From contig JASBRP010000032.1 in assembly GCA_030149365.1 (NCBI GenBank), forward strand, positions 1 to 64,000: a stretch of 64,000 nucleotides of DNA. Reading direction: 5' to 3'. Every line of letters starts with the position of its first letter. The first letter of the stretch is position 1. The notes beneath the pieces are model-generated. The model was not told the DNA's origin and made no database searches. It saw only the letters and a program-made list of their open reading frames with translations. This DNA comes from Solimonas sp. (lineage in GTDB: Bacteria > Pseudomonadota > Gammaproteobacteria > Nevskiales > Nevskiaceae). A program made the position numbers and the translations under genes. This document shows, piece by piece, positions 35,867 through 44,890 of this stretch.

Positions 35867-38140
35867 TCAATTATCAATAATCAGAGTGGCAAATAGATTC
35901 TCAATCTCGCGATCGTCAAACTGATCTACAGATACATTCACGGAATCCGCAGAGAACTGCGGTTCATCGAGGATCGACATGCTTTCCAAGGTGGTTCTCC
36001 GCTCATCTATAGCGTCGAACGCGAGAGTTGCTGAGGCATCCTCTACTTTGTAGCGTCCCACGAGCCGTTCCACGGACTTTCGATGATCGGAAAGCTCTGA
36101 TTCGGAATCGACATTGGGCATCATGAGTGGCACCTGCTCTATGACGCGCTCAACTGCTCTTTTATGTGCGGATATAATTTCCAATGGAACGCCGCTGCCG
36201 CCAGAGTCGATGGCTTTCTCGACGTTCTCAACGTCATTGATATCGAGATTCCTTTCTAATAACTCACAAACCTTTGAGGTTACTAAAGGAACCAAAGTCG
36301 CGACTTTGGTCCGTTCAGATTTCCTCTTCATTAAATCTACGTAGATAGACGTCAGCTTTTTCGCGTCTGACCAGTGATAAAAAATGGTCTTTTGGTCACT
36401 AATGAGTGCGATAGCCCTATCAAGGAATAGATCATTCAAACTGATTCGCCACCATCGAACTAGTGTTTCTATGCGATCCGAATTTGAAGCGTCAAATCGC
36501 CTGAAACCATGCGATGAGTCGAGCCAAACGGATACCTCTGTAATTCGAGAGGAAAGAGGGATGAATGCATTGATAAATGCGGCTCTTTCAGATGGTGTGA
36601 CGTCGGGGATTTCCATGAACTTCCTTTCTATGGAGGAGGCCCACAACGTATTTGGCGCGGCGGCGGCGAATTCACGGAGCATTACCCTGTCATTTAGATA
36701 GTCCGACAGGTAGTCTCGAACCGAGGGGTTTATGAATGAAAGCCGTGTACCAATGATATTGATAAAGCTTCCTTCTAACGTTTTTACAGATTCCTGAAAA
36801 TCCTTTGGATCAAATGGATGCCCATATTTTCTTGAAAGAAGAGGGTGTAGATTATCGAAGGCACTGCGTACGTCTTCGATATCGGCACCATACTCTGAAC
36901 AAAAGTACATGCAGTACAGTAAGTTCTGGCAGCGCTTACTAATATGTGTTCTAAACGCAGTATCCCAAAGCTTCTTGGGGTTTGTCAGAACATCAAGGAA
37001 TCTCGTAGGATATAGAGAAGAATTTATTTCAGAGATTCTCTGCGGGTCAGTCATCCATTCGATTATTCTGGGATTGTAATTTTTATGATCAATAATGTCA
37101 GATAGTTTTCCTGAGTTAATTAATGATCGAATGTACTGTTGTGGAGTGCCCGATACGAGCAGGTGGTTATATAGAATCCTTGCTTTAATGCGACGCGTGT
37201 AGATGCCGACATCGAGAATGTATTTCGACATGTCTACTTTATCGTCGGCCAGATGCTCCGATATCCTTCTGGCTTCCTCGAGAATATAGGCTCTCGTTGT
37301 CAGGATAAATCGAGCATTTTTTGTTCGGCGAATGCGATTTATGAAGCGGGACAACTCAGAGTCTTTGGCGGCCAGCGCCTTGGAATCTAAGGCTGATGTG
37401 CCTAGAAAATCATCGAAGAAGTAGAGGAGTTTTTTTGCGTCAGAGATCTCCGCAAAGCCGTCATTTAAGTCTCTAATGGGAACGAACGTCCACTCCTCGC
37501 CTATATACGCATACGCAAGCATTTCAGCGAGAGTTGTTTTTCCCACGCCAGGCGGTCCGGCTACAATTAATACGTGGTGCGACTCTAACTTGTCTCTCGC
37601 TTCCTTCAAGCTTGGATTCGGAACATAAATTTTTACCTTTGCTTCTATATCGGTGCGTGCAGTCGCAGTGAAGTTAAAGGCGCTCGAACGCAAGATTCTT
37701 TCCAGTACAGCCGTCCTGGAAAGCCATAGTTTAATGTGAGCCTTCTCAATTTCTGGATGACGGCCAAGCATTCCATTTAAATCTTCTTGCCCGAAGATGT
37801 CTGATTCGCTTTTCAAGATTGGGCTGAGAGCGGCGGCTATCTTTGCTTTGCTCGTAGGTGTTAAGGATTTTGAAGTTGCAAAAAGATATCGTGACGGAAT
37901 GTGGGCTTTAAGTTTTTTAGCTTCCTCTCGCGCTACTTTTATCAATGAACTTATACTTGAGCGAAGATAGTGCTTGGCTTGAAGAATGGTTTTGCTTGAG
38001 CCCAAGGCATGTCTGCCATCAATGCCCCCGTCTGGGCCTGGACCGAACGCTTCAAATCTAATCCCTAGTTCTTTTCCAACGACTTCGCGAGCGAGATCTT
38101 CGAAGTCAGCGTCCGACAGAGATGAAAAGTCGTGGCTCAT
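35867..38140 (-). CDS. PD-(D/E)xK nuclease-STAND NTPase (nSTAND3), probable antiphage protein
   Basis: A 757-residue protein. The N-terminal ~130 residues are an Mrr-like restriction-endonuclease domain: FEDLARE (Glu14), GPDGGIDG (Asp41) and LQAKHY (Gln54, Lys56). A P-loop NTPase follows with Walker A GPPGVGKTT (195-203), Walker B LLYFFDDF (238-245) and sensor FILTTR (278-283), matching the nSTAND3 class. The C-terminal ~400 residues are helical and are expected to act as the sensor; no TPR repeats are obvious. This architecture parallels Avs-type phage sensors, in which recognition of a phage protein triggers the nuclease. AT-rich relative to its neighbours. Confidence 0.85.
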   Translation of the reverse strand: MSHDFSSLSDADFEDLAREVVGKELGIRFEAFGPGPDGGIDGRHALGSSKTILQAKHYLRSSISSLIKVAREEAKKLKAHIPSRYLFATSKSLTPTSKAKIAAALSPILKSESDIFGQEDLNGMLGRHPEIEKAHIKLWLSRTAVLERILRSSAFNFTATARTDIEAKVKIYVPNPSLKEARDKLESHHVLIVAGPPGVGKTTLAEMLAYAYIGEEWTFVPIRDLNDGFAEISDAKKLLYFFDDFLGTSALDSKALAAKDSELSRFINRIRRTKNARFILTTRAYILEEARRISEHLADDKVDMSKYILDVGIYTRRIKARILYNHLLVSGTPQQYIRSLINSGKLSDIIDHKNYNPRIIEWMTDPQRISEINSSLYPTRFLDVLTNPKKLWDTAFRTHISKRCQNLLYCMYFCSEYGADIEDVRSAFDNLHPLLSRKYGHPFDPKDFQESVKTLEGSFINIIGTRLSFINPSVRDYLSDYLNDRVMLREFAAAAPNTLWASSIERKFMEIPDVTPSERAAFINAFIPLSSRITEVSVWLDSSHGFRRFDASNSDRIETLVRWWRISLNDLFLDRAIALISDQKTIFYHWSDAKKLTSIYVDLMKRKSERTKVATLVPLVTSKVCELLERNLDINDVENVEKAIDSGGSGVPLEIISAHKRAVERVIEQVPLMMPNVDSESELSDHRKSVERLVGRYKVEDASATLAFDAIDERRTTLESMSILDEPQFSADSVNVSVDQFDDREIENLFATLIIDN

Positions 38141-38193
38141 TTTAGAGATACATTAGGAACGTGGGCTGCGTCTTGCGAGCGAACAAATGGATA

Positions 38194-38225
38194 AAGAAAA
38201 GGGCCGGAGTAAATTACTCCGGCCC
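38194..38225 (-). terminator. intrinsic terminator of nrdB
   Basis: A perfect 10-bp stem (38201-38210 and 38216-38225) with a five-base loop lies ~40 bases beyond the nrdB stop. Read leftward it is followed by TTTTCTTT. The defence genes begin right behind it. Confidence 0.85.
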
Positions 38226-38264
38226 TTGTTGCTGCACATCATCGAAATGGATGGCGGCTAACTC

Positions 38265-39506
38265 TCAATCCCAGCTCAACGCCCCACCCGTCTGATACTC
38301 CGTCACCCGCGTCTCAAAGAAGTTCTTCTCCTTCTTGAGGTCCAGCACCTCACTCATCCAGGGGAACGGGTTCTCCGTGGCGGTGGGGTAGAGCGGCTTG
38401 AGGCCGATCTGGCTGCAGCGGCGGTTGGCGATGAACTTCATGTACTCGTTGAACATGCTGGCGTTGAGGCCGAGCACGCCGCGGGGCATGGTGTCGTGGG
38501 CGTAGCGGATTTCCAGCTCGGTGGCTTCGCGGATCATCTCCAGGGCGTCTGCCTGGAACTCGGCGGTCCAGAGGTGCGGGTTCTCGACCTTGATCTGGTT
38601 GATGACGTCGATGCCGAAGTTCATGTGCATGGCTTCGTCGCGCATGATGTACTGGATCTGCTCCGAGACGCCGACCATCTTGTTGCGACGGCCGAAGCTG
38701 AGCAGCTGCACGAAGCCGACGTAGAAGAAGATGCCTTCAAAGACGACATAGAAGGCGATCATGTCGCGCAGGAAGCGCTGGTCCGTCTCCGGGGTGCCGG
38801 TGTGGAACTCCTGGTCGGCCAGGGACTGGGTGTAGGGCAGGGCCCAGGCGGCCTTGTCGTGGATGCTGGGCACCTCACGGTACATGTTGAAGATCTCGGC
38901 CTCGTCCAGGCCCAGGCTCTCGATGCAGTACTGGTAGGCGTGGGTGTGGATCGCTTCCTCGAAGGCCTGGCGCAGCAGGTACTGGCGGCACTCCGGGTTG
39001 GTGAGGTGGCGGTACACGGCCAGCACGAGGTTGTTGGCCACCAGGGAGTCGGCGGTGCTGAAGAAGCCGAGCGAGCGCTTGATGATCATGCGCTCGTCTT
39101 CGGTGAGGCCGGCGGGATCCTGCCAGAGCGCGATGTCGGCGCTCATGTTGATCTCCTGCGGCATCCAGTGGTTGTTGCAGGCGTCGAGGTACTTCTTCCA
39201 GGCCCATTCGTACTTGAAGGGGACGAGCTGGTTGAGATCGGCGCGGCAGTTGATGATCTTCTTGTCGTCCACCTGGATGCGGCGGGCGCCCATGGTCAGG
39301 TCTTCCAAGCCGGTGGCGCCGGCTTCGATGTGGCCCTGGGTGGTGGTGAGCTTGAAGTCGCCGGCGGCCGGGACGGGCGGCACGGGGCTGGGGTGCACGT
39401 CTGCCACGGTGCCCATGACGATGGCAGCGTGGGAGGCGGAGCGCGGCGCCTGCGGGGCGGCGGGCTTCGGGGTGGGGGTGGTCGGTTCGTCGTCCCAGGT
39501 CAGCAT
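38265..39506 (-). CDS. nrdB: ribonucleoside-diphosphate reductase beta subunit (class Ia)
   Basis: A 413-residue R2 protein. It makes the tyrosyl radical used by NrdA to reduce ribonucleotides. The diiron ligand pattern is present: SADIALWQ (Asp), [12 protein letters not shown] (Glu, His and the radical-site Tyr in the ExxHxxxY spacing), FEGIFFY (Glu) and [10 protein letters not shown] (Glu, His). The Tyr indicates class Ia, not Ic. The C-terminal tail binds NrdA. The start at 39506 is chosen for GGAG upstream and MLTWDDE; the first ~80 residues are a Pro/Ala-rich extension. No nrdA adjoins it; the gene has its own promoter region with NrdR-box-like sites. Confidence 0.95.
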   Translation of the reverse strand: MLTWDDEPTTPTPKPAAPQAPRSASHAAIVMGTVADVHPSPVPPVPAAGDFKLTTTQGHIEAGATGLEDLTMGARRIQVDDKKIINCRADLNQLVPFKYEWAWKKYLDACNNHWMPQEINMSADIALWQDPAGLTEDERMIIKRSLGFFSTADSLVANNLVLAVYRHLTNPECRQYLLRQAFEEAIHTHAYQYCIESLGLDEAEIFNMYREVPSIHDKAAWALPYTQSLADQEFHTGTPETDQRFLRDMIAFYVVFEGIFFYVGFVQLLSFGRRNKMVGVSEQIQYIMRDEAMHMNFGIDVINQIKVENPHLWTAEFQADALEMIREATELEIRYAHDTMPRGVLGLNASMFNEYMKFIANRRCSQIGLKPLYPTATENPFPWMSEVLDLKKEKNFFETRVTEYQTGGALSWD

Positions 39507-39696
39507 GATGTTTTCGCTCCTTGAGTCTCCGGGTGCCTGGCCCGGGTGCGTGTTTATTCGTCGCGCGTGGCTGCGTTCTTTGGGCCGCTGGTGGCCCCTC
39601 CCCCGGCCGCTGTGCGGCATGACTTGCGACATGCTCTGCTTGGACAGCGCCCGGGGATGAAGATTGCGCCCGGGCGGGGGCAACGTCAAGTGAAAA

Positions 39697-39712
39697 ATAC
39701 TACAGCTAGTGG
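39697..39712. promoter_or_regulatory. NrdR box 1 (proximal) upstream of nrdB
   Basis: ATACTACAGCTAGTGG agrees at 11 of 16 positions with the palindromic NrdR consensus ACACTATATATAGTGT. Its centre is 32 bp, about three helical turns, from the second box, the spacing expected for paired NrdR sites. NrdR represses ribonucleotide reductase genes when dATP is plentiful. Confidence 0.65.
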
Positions 39713-39728
39713 GTGTTTTGTGGCCAGA

Positions 39729-39744
39729 CGCCCATATCTAGTGT
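39729..39744. promoter_or_regulatory. NrdR box 2 (distal) upstream of nrdB
   Basis: CGCCCATATCTAGTGT also agrees at 11 of 16 positions with the NrdR consensus; the right half is a near-perfect half-site. Together with box 1 it would hold an NrdR oligomer on one face of the DNA in the nrdB leader. Confidence 0.65.
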
Positions 39745-39965
39745 GGCCGCCCTGGTTTATGCCCTGCTTATGAGCGCGTTGTTGACGGCTTATGCACAGG
39801 TTTTGGGCGGGTTTGTGCAGTGTTGGCGCGGTTTGGGCGAGCGGGGTGGGAAATGAGTGCCTGGAGGGCGGGAAAGGGGACTTTTGGCCGTTGGTCGGTT
39901 TCCTATTGTTCAAGCTTTTGTCACATGGCCCGCGGCATTCCGGAATTGTGATTAAGTATTAATAA

Positions 39966-39992
39966 ATGACACTTTTGTTGTCATGTTATATT
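39966..39992 (+). promoter_or_regulatory. candidate promoter with inverted repeat
   Basis: ATGACA (39966-39971) and an extended -10 TGTTATATT (39984-39992) form a sigma70-like promoter pointing right, toward the gene at 40142, although the 15-base spacing is short. ATGACA and TGTCAT (39979-39984) make an inverted repeat overlapping the promoter, a possible operator. Confidence 0.35.
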
Positions 39993-40141
39993 GGCCACCG
40001 TGGCGATCTGCGGGGTGGGGCCCCGTAGCGCTGCGGGCGTGGTGCCCGGATGACCCCCGGTTCGAGGGGTGCGGGAACTGCGCGGGCTGACAAGAATCCG
40101 AAAGAGACCGAGGCCGGATCTGGCCGGGCTCATGGGCAACA

Positions 40142-41644
40142 GTGGGGGTTGGGGTGGCGGCATCCGTTTCGCAGTACGCCGTGGAGTTCACCGGCGAGAT
40201 TTCCACCCAGGCCAATGCCGAAGAGGTGACGGCGCGCCTGGCCGAGGTGCTGCGCCTGCCGCCGGAGCGCGCGGGCGCTTTCCTGCAGGGCGGGCCGCGC
40301 GTGGTGCGCCGCGGGCTGGACCGCGAGGCGGCGGACAAGTACCTGGCGGTGCTCAATCGCACGGGTGCGGTGTTCCGGCTGCTGGCGGACCTGCCGCCCG
40401 AGCCGGCCCAGCCGATGGCGGCGCCTGAACCCGCCGCGCCCGTACCTGTGCCGGTGTCGCCCGCTGCTGCACCTGCTGCTCCCACTGCTCCTGTGATTAC
40501 TCCTGCTGCTGTGGCGCCGACGCTGGCCGCGACGCGGCCTGCTGCTCCGACGGTGGCGGTGCCGGAGGCGCCTGCGCGCCGAAAGAAGAAGCGGAAGAAG
40601 TCGAAGCCGGGACACCGGAAGTCCGGGCCGGGGCTGATGCCTTACCTGCGGGAGCTGGGCTTGCCGGCGCTGCTGATCGTGGTGGTGCTGGCGCTGATGC
40701 TGGGTGGGCGGCAGTTCCTGAAGGATTCGGCGCCGCCCGCTGTGGCGGCACAGCCGGTGGTGCCGGCTGCGGCTCCGGCGCAGACGGCGGACGAGATTCC
40801 CGCGGGGGTGGCGGAGCTGGCGGCGATGCCGTCTGGCGGGTGGAAGCTCAGCGTGAGCCCTACGGCTCAGGCGGCGCCGCCGCTGCTGGCGGATGAGCCA
40901 CGCCCTTCGGCGCATGCCTGCGCGGTGGCGGCGGCGTATCTGCGGAGCTTTGAGACCCATGGTTGCCGGGTGGTGGACCTGATCGAGCCCAAGGCTTTGC
41001 CGGCACGCTGGGAGGAGCCGGGCTCCGGCAATTACCTGGTGTGGCCGGTGCTGGCGGCGGAGCTGCGCGCGGCGCCGGCCAACCCGGCACAGGCGGCGGC
41101 GCTGGATGTGCTGGTGCTGGCGCATTCGCCCTGGGACCGCCGGGCTCAGGAGGCGCTGGATTGCCCGATCTGTTTGTCCTTCTTCTCGCTGTACGCCTGG
41201 GACCGCAGTGGGGAGGAGCCGCGGCTGGTGGAGCAGGTGCCGGCGTTTGCGGTGAGCCAGGTGGCGGGCCAGCTGCCGCGGGTGGTGGAGCGCAAGCTGT
41301 CGGCGGCGCACCTGGTGCTGGAGCTTTCGGGCGGCTTCGCCCGGCAGGGCGTGACGGGCCAGAGCACGTCGCTGCATGAGGTGAGCGCGGCGGGTGTGCG
41401 CACGGTGCTGGCGGACTTCGTGACGGCTTGCAGCAACCAGGGCTCCTGCGAGGGCGATGCCTGCTGGGCTTTCCAGGGCAGCATCACGGAGCTGCCGGCG
41501 GCGGCGCCGGACCAGTGGCCGGCCCTGCGCCTGAAGCAGACCGGCCGCAATGCGAAGGGGCCGGTTAACGTGGAGGAGACGGTGACGCCGACCGGCGGGG
41601 TCTACCGGCCGCGTTTGACGCGGCAGTGCGAGGCGAAGGGCTAG
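40142..41644 (+). CDS. single-pass membrane protein of unknown function
   Basis: A 500-residue protein in three parts. Residues ~10-85 form a small cytoplasmic domain (YAVEFTGEI...DREAADKYLAVLNRTGAVFRL) that recurs at the N-terminus of assorted proteobacterial membrane proteins. A Pro/Ala-rich stretch and a very basic RRKKKRKKSK cluster precede one membrane helix (~175-193). The C-terminal ~300 residues would be periplasmic and have several cysteines in pairs (CPIC, CSNQGSCEGDAC). The start is GTG at 40142; GTG at 40154 is an alternative. I cannot assign a function. It is divergent from nrdB. Confidence 0.7.
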   Translation: MGVGVAASVSQYAVEFTGEISTQANAEEVTARLAEVLRLPPERAGAFLQGGPRVVRRGLDREAADKYLAVLNRTGAVFRLLADLPPEPAQPMAAPEPAAPVPVPVSPAAAPAAPTAPVITPAAVAPTLAATRPAAPTVAVPEAPARRKKKRKKSKPGHRKSGPGLMPYLRELGLPALLIVVVLALMLGGRQFLKDSAPPAVAAQPVVPAAAPAQTADEIPAGVAELAAMPSGGWKLSVSPTAQAAPPLLADEPRPSAHACAVAAAYLRSFETHGCRVVDLIEPKALPARWEEPGSGNYLVWPVLAAELRAAPANPAQAAALDVLVLAHSPWDRRAQEALDCPICLSFFSLYAWDRSGEEPRLVEQVPAFAVSQVAGQLPRVVERKLSAAHLVLELSGGFARQGVTGQSTSLHEVSAAGVRTVLADFVTACSNQGSCEGDACWAFQGSITELPAAAPDQWPALRLKQTGRNAKGPVNVEETVTPTGGVYRPRLTRQCEAKG

Positions 41645-41932
41645 GGCCACGCTGAGTCGGTGGCCGTTTGCCCAGGGCCTTTCAAGCCCAGGGTTTCAGC
41701 CCGAATGGATTCCTTCCGAGGCTCCTTCGGCAACCTGCGATGGATTTGCTGTGGCGGCGGGCCTTGGGCCTGCCGGCTTTGTGCCGCGCGATGGCGCAGG
41801 GGGAGGCAGGCACCCGCAATGGGTATGCCTGGCGGGGTGGACGCGAGAAATGGGCGCGCGATGCGTCCAGCAGGGGCGCGCAGGCGTACCTGCGGGTAAG
41901 AGCCGGGTTCTCCTTTCCGGCCGGGCGCCGAC
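41645..41932. other. intergenic region
   Basis: About 290 bases with open but unconvincing frames on both strands (one + frame from 41668 and one - frame from 41934). Neither has a ribosome-binding site nor a protein-like pattern, and I see no regulatory site. Confidence 0.35.
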
Positions 41933-42235
41933 ATGGAGGGTGTTCGAGCGGGTCCTGGGTTCAGCTTCCGGGAGCGTGACGAGTTCCGTCAGGGCTTCGA
42001 GGAGGCGGCTGCGCGTTTGCCGGAGATGTTCCGGCCCTTCTGGCACCGCTGGGCGCAGGATCACTTGCTGCCGCAATTCGTGGTGTATGCGGCGGATGGC
42101 ACGCCGGTGCTGACGCTGCGGCGGCTGGGCTCGGGGCTGTTCCGGGTGGAGGGCCTGCGGGGTACGCGCAAGGTGGTGTACGCGACCGCGGCGCGCGGCA
42201 TCACGGAGGCGCTGCGGGCGACCGGGCTGATCTGA
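41933..42235 (+). CDS. hypothetical protein
   Basis: A 100-residue protein, mostly helical at first (FRERDEFRQGFEEAAARLPEMF) and then beta-rich (QFVVYAADGTPVLTLRRLG). It reads as a genuine soluble domain but I do not recognise it. It has no strong ribosome-binding site, and the true N-terminus could differ. It converges on the large unknown protein to its right. Confidence 0.5.
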   Translation: MEGVRAGPGFSFRERDEFRQGFEEAAARLPEMFRPFWHRWAQDHLLPQFVVYAADGTPVLTLRRLGSGLFRVEGLRGTRKVVYATAARGITEALRATGLI

Positions 42236-42307
42236 TGGGCGCCGGTTGGCGTGATGTGAAGGCTGGGCCTGCATGGGCCGGGTGAGGGCCGGAGGTGATG
42301 CGCGGCT

Positions 42308-44755
42308 CTAGAAGGGAGAGGCGTCGGCATCGCCTTCGCCGGGCTCGCTCCAGCGGATGCTGCGGCGCCGCGTTGGCGAGCTGGAGCGCGGGGCCGCGGA
42401 TGCTTCGCGCGCTTGGCGGGCCTGGGCTTGCCGCTCGAGCTGGTGGGGGCAGGGCTCCTGGGCGGCGTCGCTGCAGCAGAGGCATTCCTTGCAGATGAGG
42501 CGGCCGCAGGCGCAGCTGCTCTCCTTGCCGTAAACCAGCGGCCAGTTGCCGCAATCCACCATGAGCTTTTCCACCGTGCCGCCGCAGTGGGCGAGCAGGG
42601 TCTTGCGCTGGCCGTCGGGGAAGCGGCCGATGAAGATGCCGTTGGGGTAGAGCGTGAACTGGGTGATGCCGACGAACTGCTCGGGCGGCAGGTGCTGATC
42701 GAGCACGGCGAGGGTTTCCAGCAGTTGCTCGAAGGCGCGGGCGGGGTCGGCGATGCCGATGCCGGAGGCGAGGGAGGCGGGCTCGCTGGCGACGCTGCGC
42801 GTGGGTGTGGAGGCGGGTGTGGCGCGGGGGCGGAACAGCGCTTCCAGTGTGCGGGCGGCGGAGGTCTTGCCGGCGCTGCGGCGGCGCAGCCAGAGGTGCA
42901 GGCTGAAGAGGTAGAGCCAGGCGAGGCGCGGCACGGTGGGGGCGTCTGCCTCGGCGCCGCGTGTGAGGCGCCAGTGCTGGCGCAGCTCGGCGAGGAATTC
43001 CTGCTGCTGTTCTTCCAGCGGTGGTGTGTGTGGCGGTGCGTCCAGGTCCAGCAGGCTCCAGAGGGCGGGCGGCAGCTCGTGGCGCAGGCGCTGCTCGAGA
43101 ACGGTGGGCGTGGGCTGCAGCAGGGCCTGGCGCAATGCGCCGAGGGCGTCGTTGCGCGGCTGGTAGTGGGCCAGCGGGTAGTCCCAGGCCCAGACGGGCA
43201 TTTCCAGCAGGCGCTCGCGCGCGGGCATGCGGATGTCGGAGACGTCGCGGAAGCGGCGGATGAGGTTGCGCAGTTCGGCGGCGTGGGTGACGCCGAGCAC
43301 GAACATGGGCACGGGCTGCGCGGGGGTGAAGCTGGCGTAGCCCGTGCGCTTGGGGGCGACGGCGGTGAGGGTGTCCTGCTCGAAGCGGGTATGCGGGCTG
43401 CTGACGCCGCAGAGGGTGACGGCCTTGCCGGCGGCGTCGGACTTGAAGGCCTTGACCTTCCAGCGGCCGGAGCGCATGCCGCCGTTCAAGCTGCGGCGGC
43501 AGTTCTTCACGTCTACGCCGTGGCGCCGGTTGATCTGCAGGTCCATCTGCAGCCAGTCCTGGTGCTGGCCGCTGAGCTGGCCGATGGAGACGTCGCTGGC
43601 GTCCAGGCCCAGGGCGTGGAAGTAGCGCAGCACGCATTTCTCGGCGGCGCGCGCGGTCTGCATCTGGGCCAGCACGGGGCGCTCGATTTCCGGCTGCAGC
43701 GGGGTGCTGATCCACTGGCGGGCCAGGGCCTTGTCCTGGTCGTTGAGCGCTTGGAGGAGTTCGTCGGCGTCGAAGCGTGCATGCTGTGCGGTCCACTCGG
43801 GGAGCGCGGCCAGGAGTTGCGTGGCCTGGGCGTAGGCGGGGTGGCGGTGCTGGGCGAGGGCCTGGATCAGCGTGGTGGGTGCGTCGGCGAGCGCGGGCCA
43901 TTGATCCCAGTCCTGCGGCCAGGGCGCGGCGGGGGCGGCGATGACGCTGGCGATCTGGTCCCACCAGGTTTGCGCGCCGCCGTGATCGATGCCGCGCCGG
44001 GCCCAGGTGAGTTTTTCCGTGGCGCTGCGAAAACCCTGGGCGCGCTTTGCCAGATCCAGGATGGCGCTGCGTTCCGAGGGGAGTTGTTGCCAGAGGGTTT
44101 CGAGCCAGGCGATGTCCAGCTCTTGCCCGGGCTTGCTGGCGCCGCTGCGCAGCAGGGCCAGCGCGGTGTCGGGGCGCTGCTGCAGGTGGTGCTGGATGGC
44201 GCCGCGGCGATCGGCGCGGGGCGCCAGGTGCAGGGCGCGCGCCAGCGCCGGCTCCTGCCACAGGCCGGCGGGCAGTTGTGCGGCGAGCGCCGGCAGCAGG
44301 CTGTCGCCGGCGGGCTGCTCGGCCAGCAGGACCAGCAGTAGCGGCAGCAGCACGGGTTGTGCGGGCAGCAGCGGCTTGAGCGGCTGGATGTCCGGCGATG
44401 CGCGGTCTTGCCCGAGGCGGTCCCAGAGGCATTGGGCGGCGAGGGCATCATCTAGTTGCAGCGGGCGGGCTTCGGTGGCGGCGCGCTTGCCGTCGGCCTT
44501 GTCCGCGACACTCATGCGTATCAGCGTGCCTTCAGGCTCGGGCTGCAGGGCGCGCAGTGCGGTGATGCGGCTTTCGTTGAGGAAGACGGTGGTGCGCGGG
44601 TTGCCGGTGAGCGGCTGGGCGAAGCCGAAGCCCTTGGTGTGGATCTGCAGCAGCAGGCCGATCTCCACGGTGGGAGCGGCTGGCCTGGGAGGACGCGAGG
44701 GCTTTTCCTGCGAGGGCCGCGGTGCGCCGTTGTTGTTGGGAGGAAAGCTTTTCAT
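42308..44755 (-). CDS. large uncharacterised protein with cold-shock-like N-terminus, nuclease-like core and Cys-rich C-terminus
   Basis: An 815-residue cytoplasmic protein. Residues ~30-95 resemble a cold-shock/OB domain (TKGFGFAQP, TVFLNES). A helical middle of ~290 residues follows. Around residues 425-465 there is a MDLQINRRHGVDVKNCRRS segment; Asp...Val-Asp-Val-Lys-Asn is the pattern of a PD-(D/E)xK nuclease core. Near residue 750 lies CACGRLICKECLCC...CPH, a probable zinc cluster, and the tail is Arg/Ser-rich. I do not know the family. The combination of nucleic-acid-binding and nuclease-like elements suggests RNA or DNA processing; this is inference. It stands alone. Confidence 0.75.
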   Translation of the reverse strand: MKSFPPNNNGAPRPSQEKPSRPPRPAAPTVEIGLLLQIHTKGFGFAQPLTGNPRTTVFLNESRITALRALQPEPEGTLIRMSVADKADGKRAATEARPLQLDDALAAQCLWDRLGQDRASPDIQPLKPLLPAQPVLLPLLLVLLAEQPAGDSLLPALAAQLPAGLWQEPALARALHLAPRADRRGAIQHHLQQRPDTALALLRSGASKPGQELDIAWLETLWQQLPSERSAILDLAKRAQGFRSATEKLTWARRGIDHGGAQTWWDQIASVIAAPAAPWPQDWDQWPALADAPTTLIQALAQHRHPAYAQATQLLAALPEWTAQHARFDADELLQALNDQDKALARQWISTPLQPEIERPVLAQMQTARAAEKCVLRYFHALGLDASDVSIGQLSGQHQDWLQMDLQINRRHGVDVKNCRRSLNGGMRSGRWKVKAFKSDAAGKAVTLCGVSSPHTRFEQDTLTAVAPKRTGYASFTPAQPVPMFVLGVTHAAELRNLIRRFRDVSDIRMPARERLLEMPVWAWDYPLAHYQPRNDALGALRQALLQPTPTVLEQRLRHELPPALWSLLDLDAPPHTPPLEEQQQEFLAELRQHWRLTRGAEADAPTVPRLAWLYLFSLHLWLRRRSAGKTSAARTLEALFRPRATPASTPTRSVASEPASLASGIGIADPARAFEQLLETLAVLDQHLPPEQFVGITQFTLYPNGIFIGRFPDGQRKTLLAHCGGTVEKLMVDCGNWPLVYGKESSCACGRLICKECLCCSDAAQEPCPHQLERQAQARQAREASAAPRSSSPTRRRSIRWSEPGEGDADASPF

Positions 44756-44890
44756 GCGCGGTGCTGCTTGCGGGGCGACATTAGAGCATTTTTGATTCGG
44801 CCTGGAATCCGTGGAGCCGATGATGGCGGGTGTGCCGCGATCTGTATTGCGGGGCGGGATGGGCGGCTCTACAAGCGCTGGCCCTGATTC

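Noticed and set aside
42413..44341. 642-codon + strand frame across the large unknown protein
   Set aside because: The - strand frame is longer and has OB-like, nuclease-like and Cys-rich motifs; the + frame is Ala/Gly/Val-biased.
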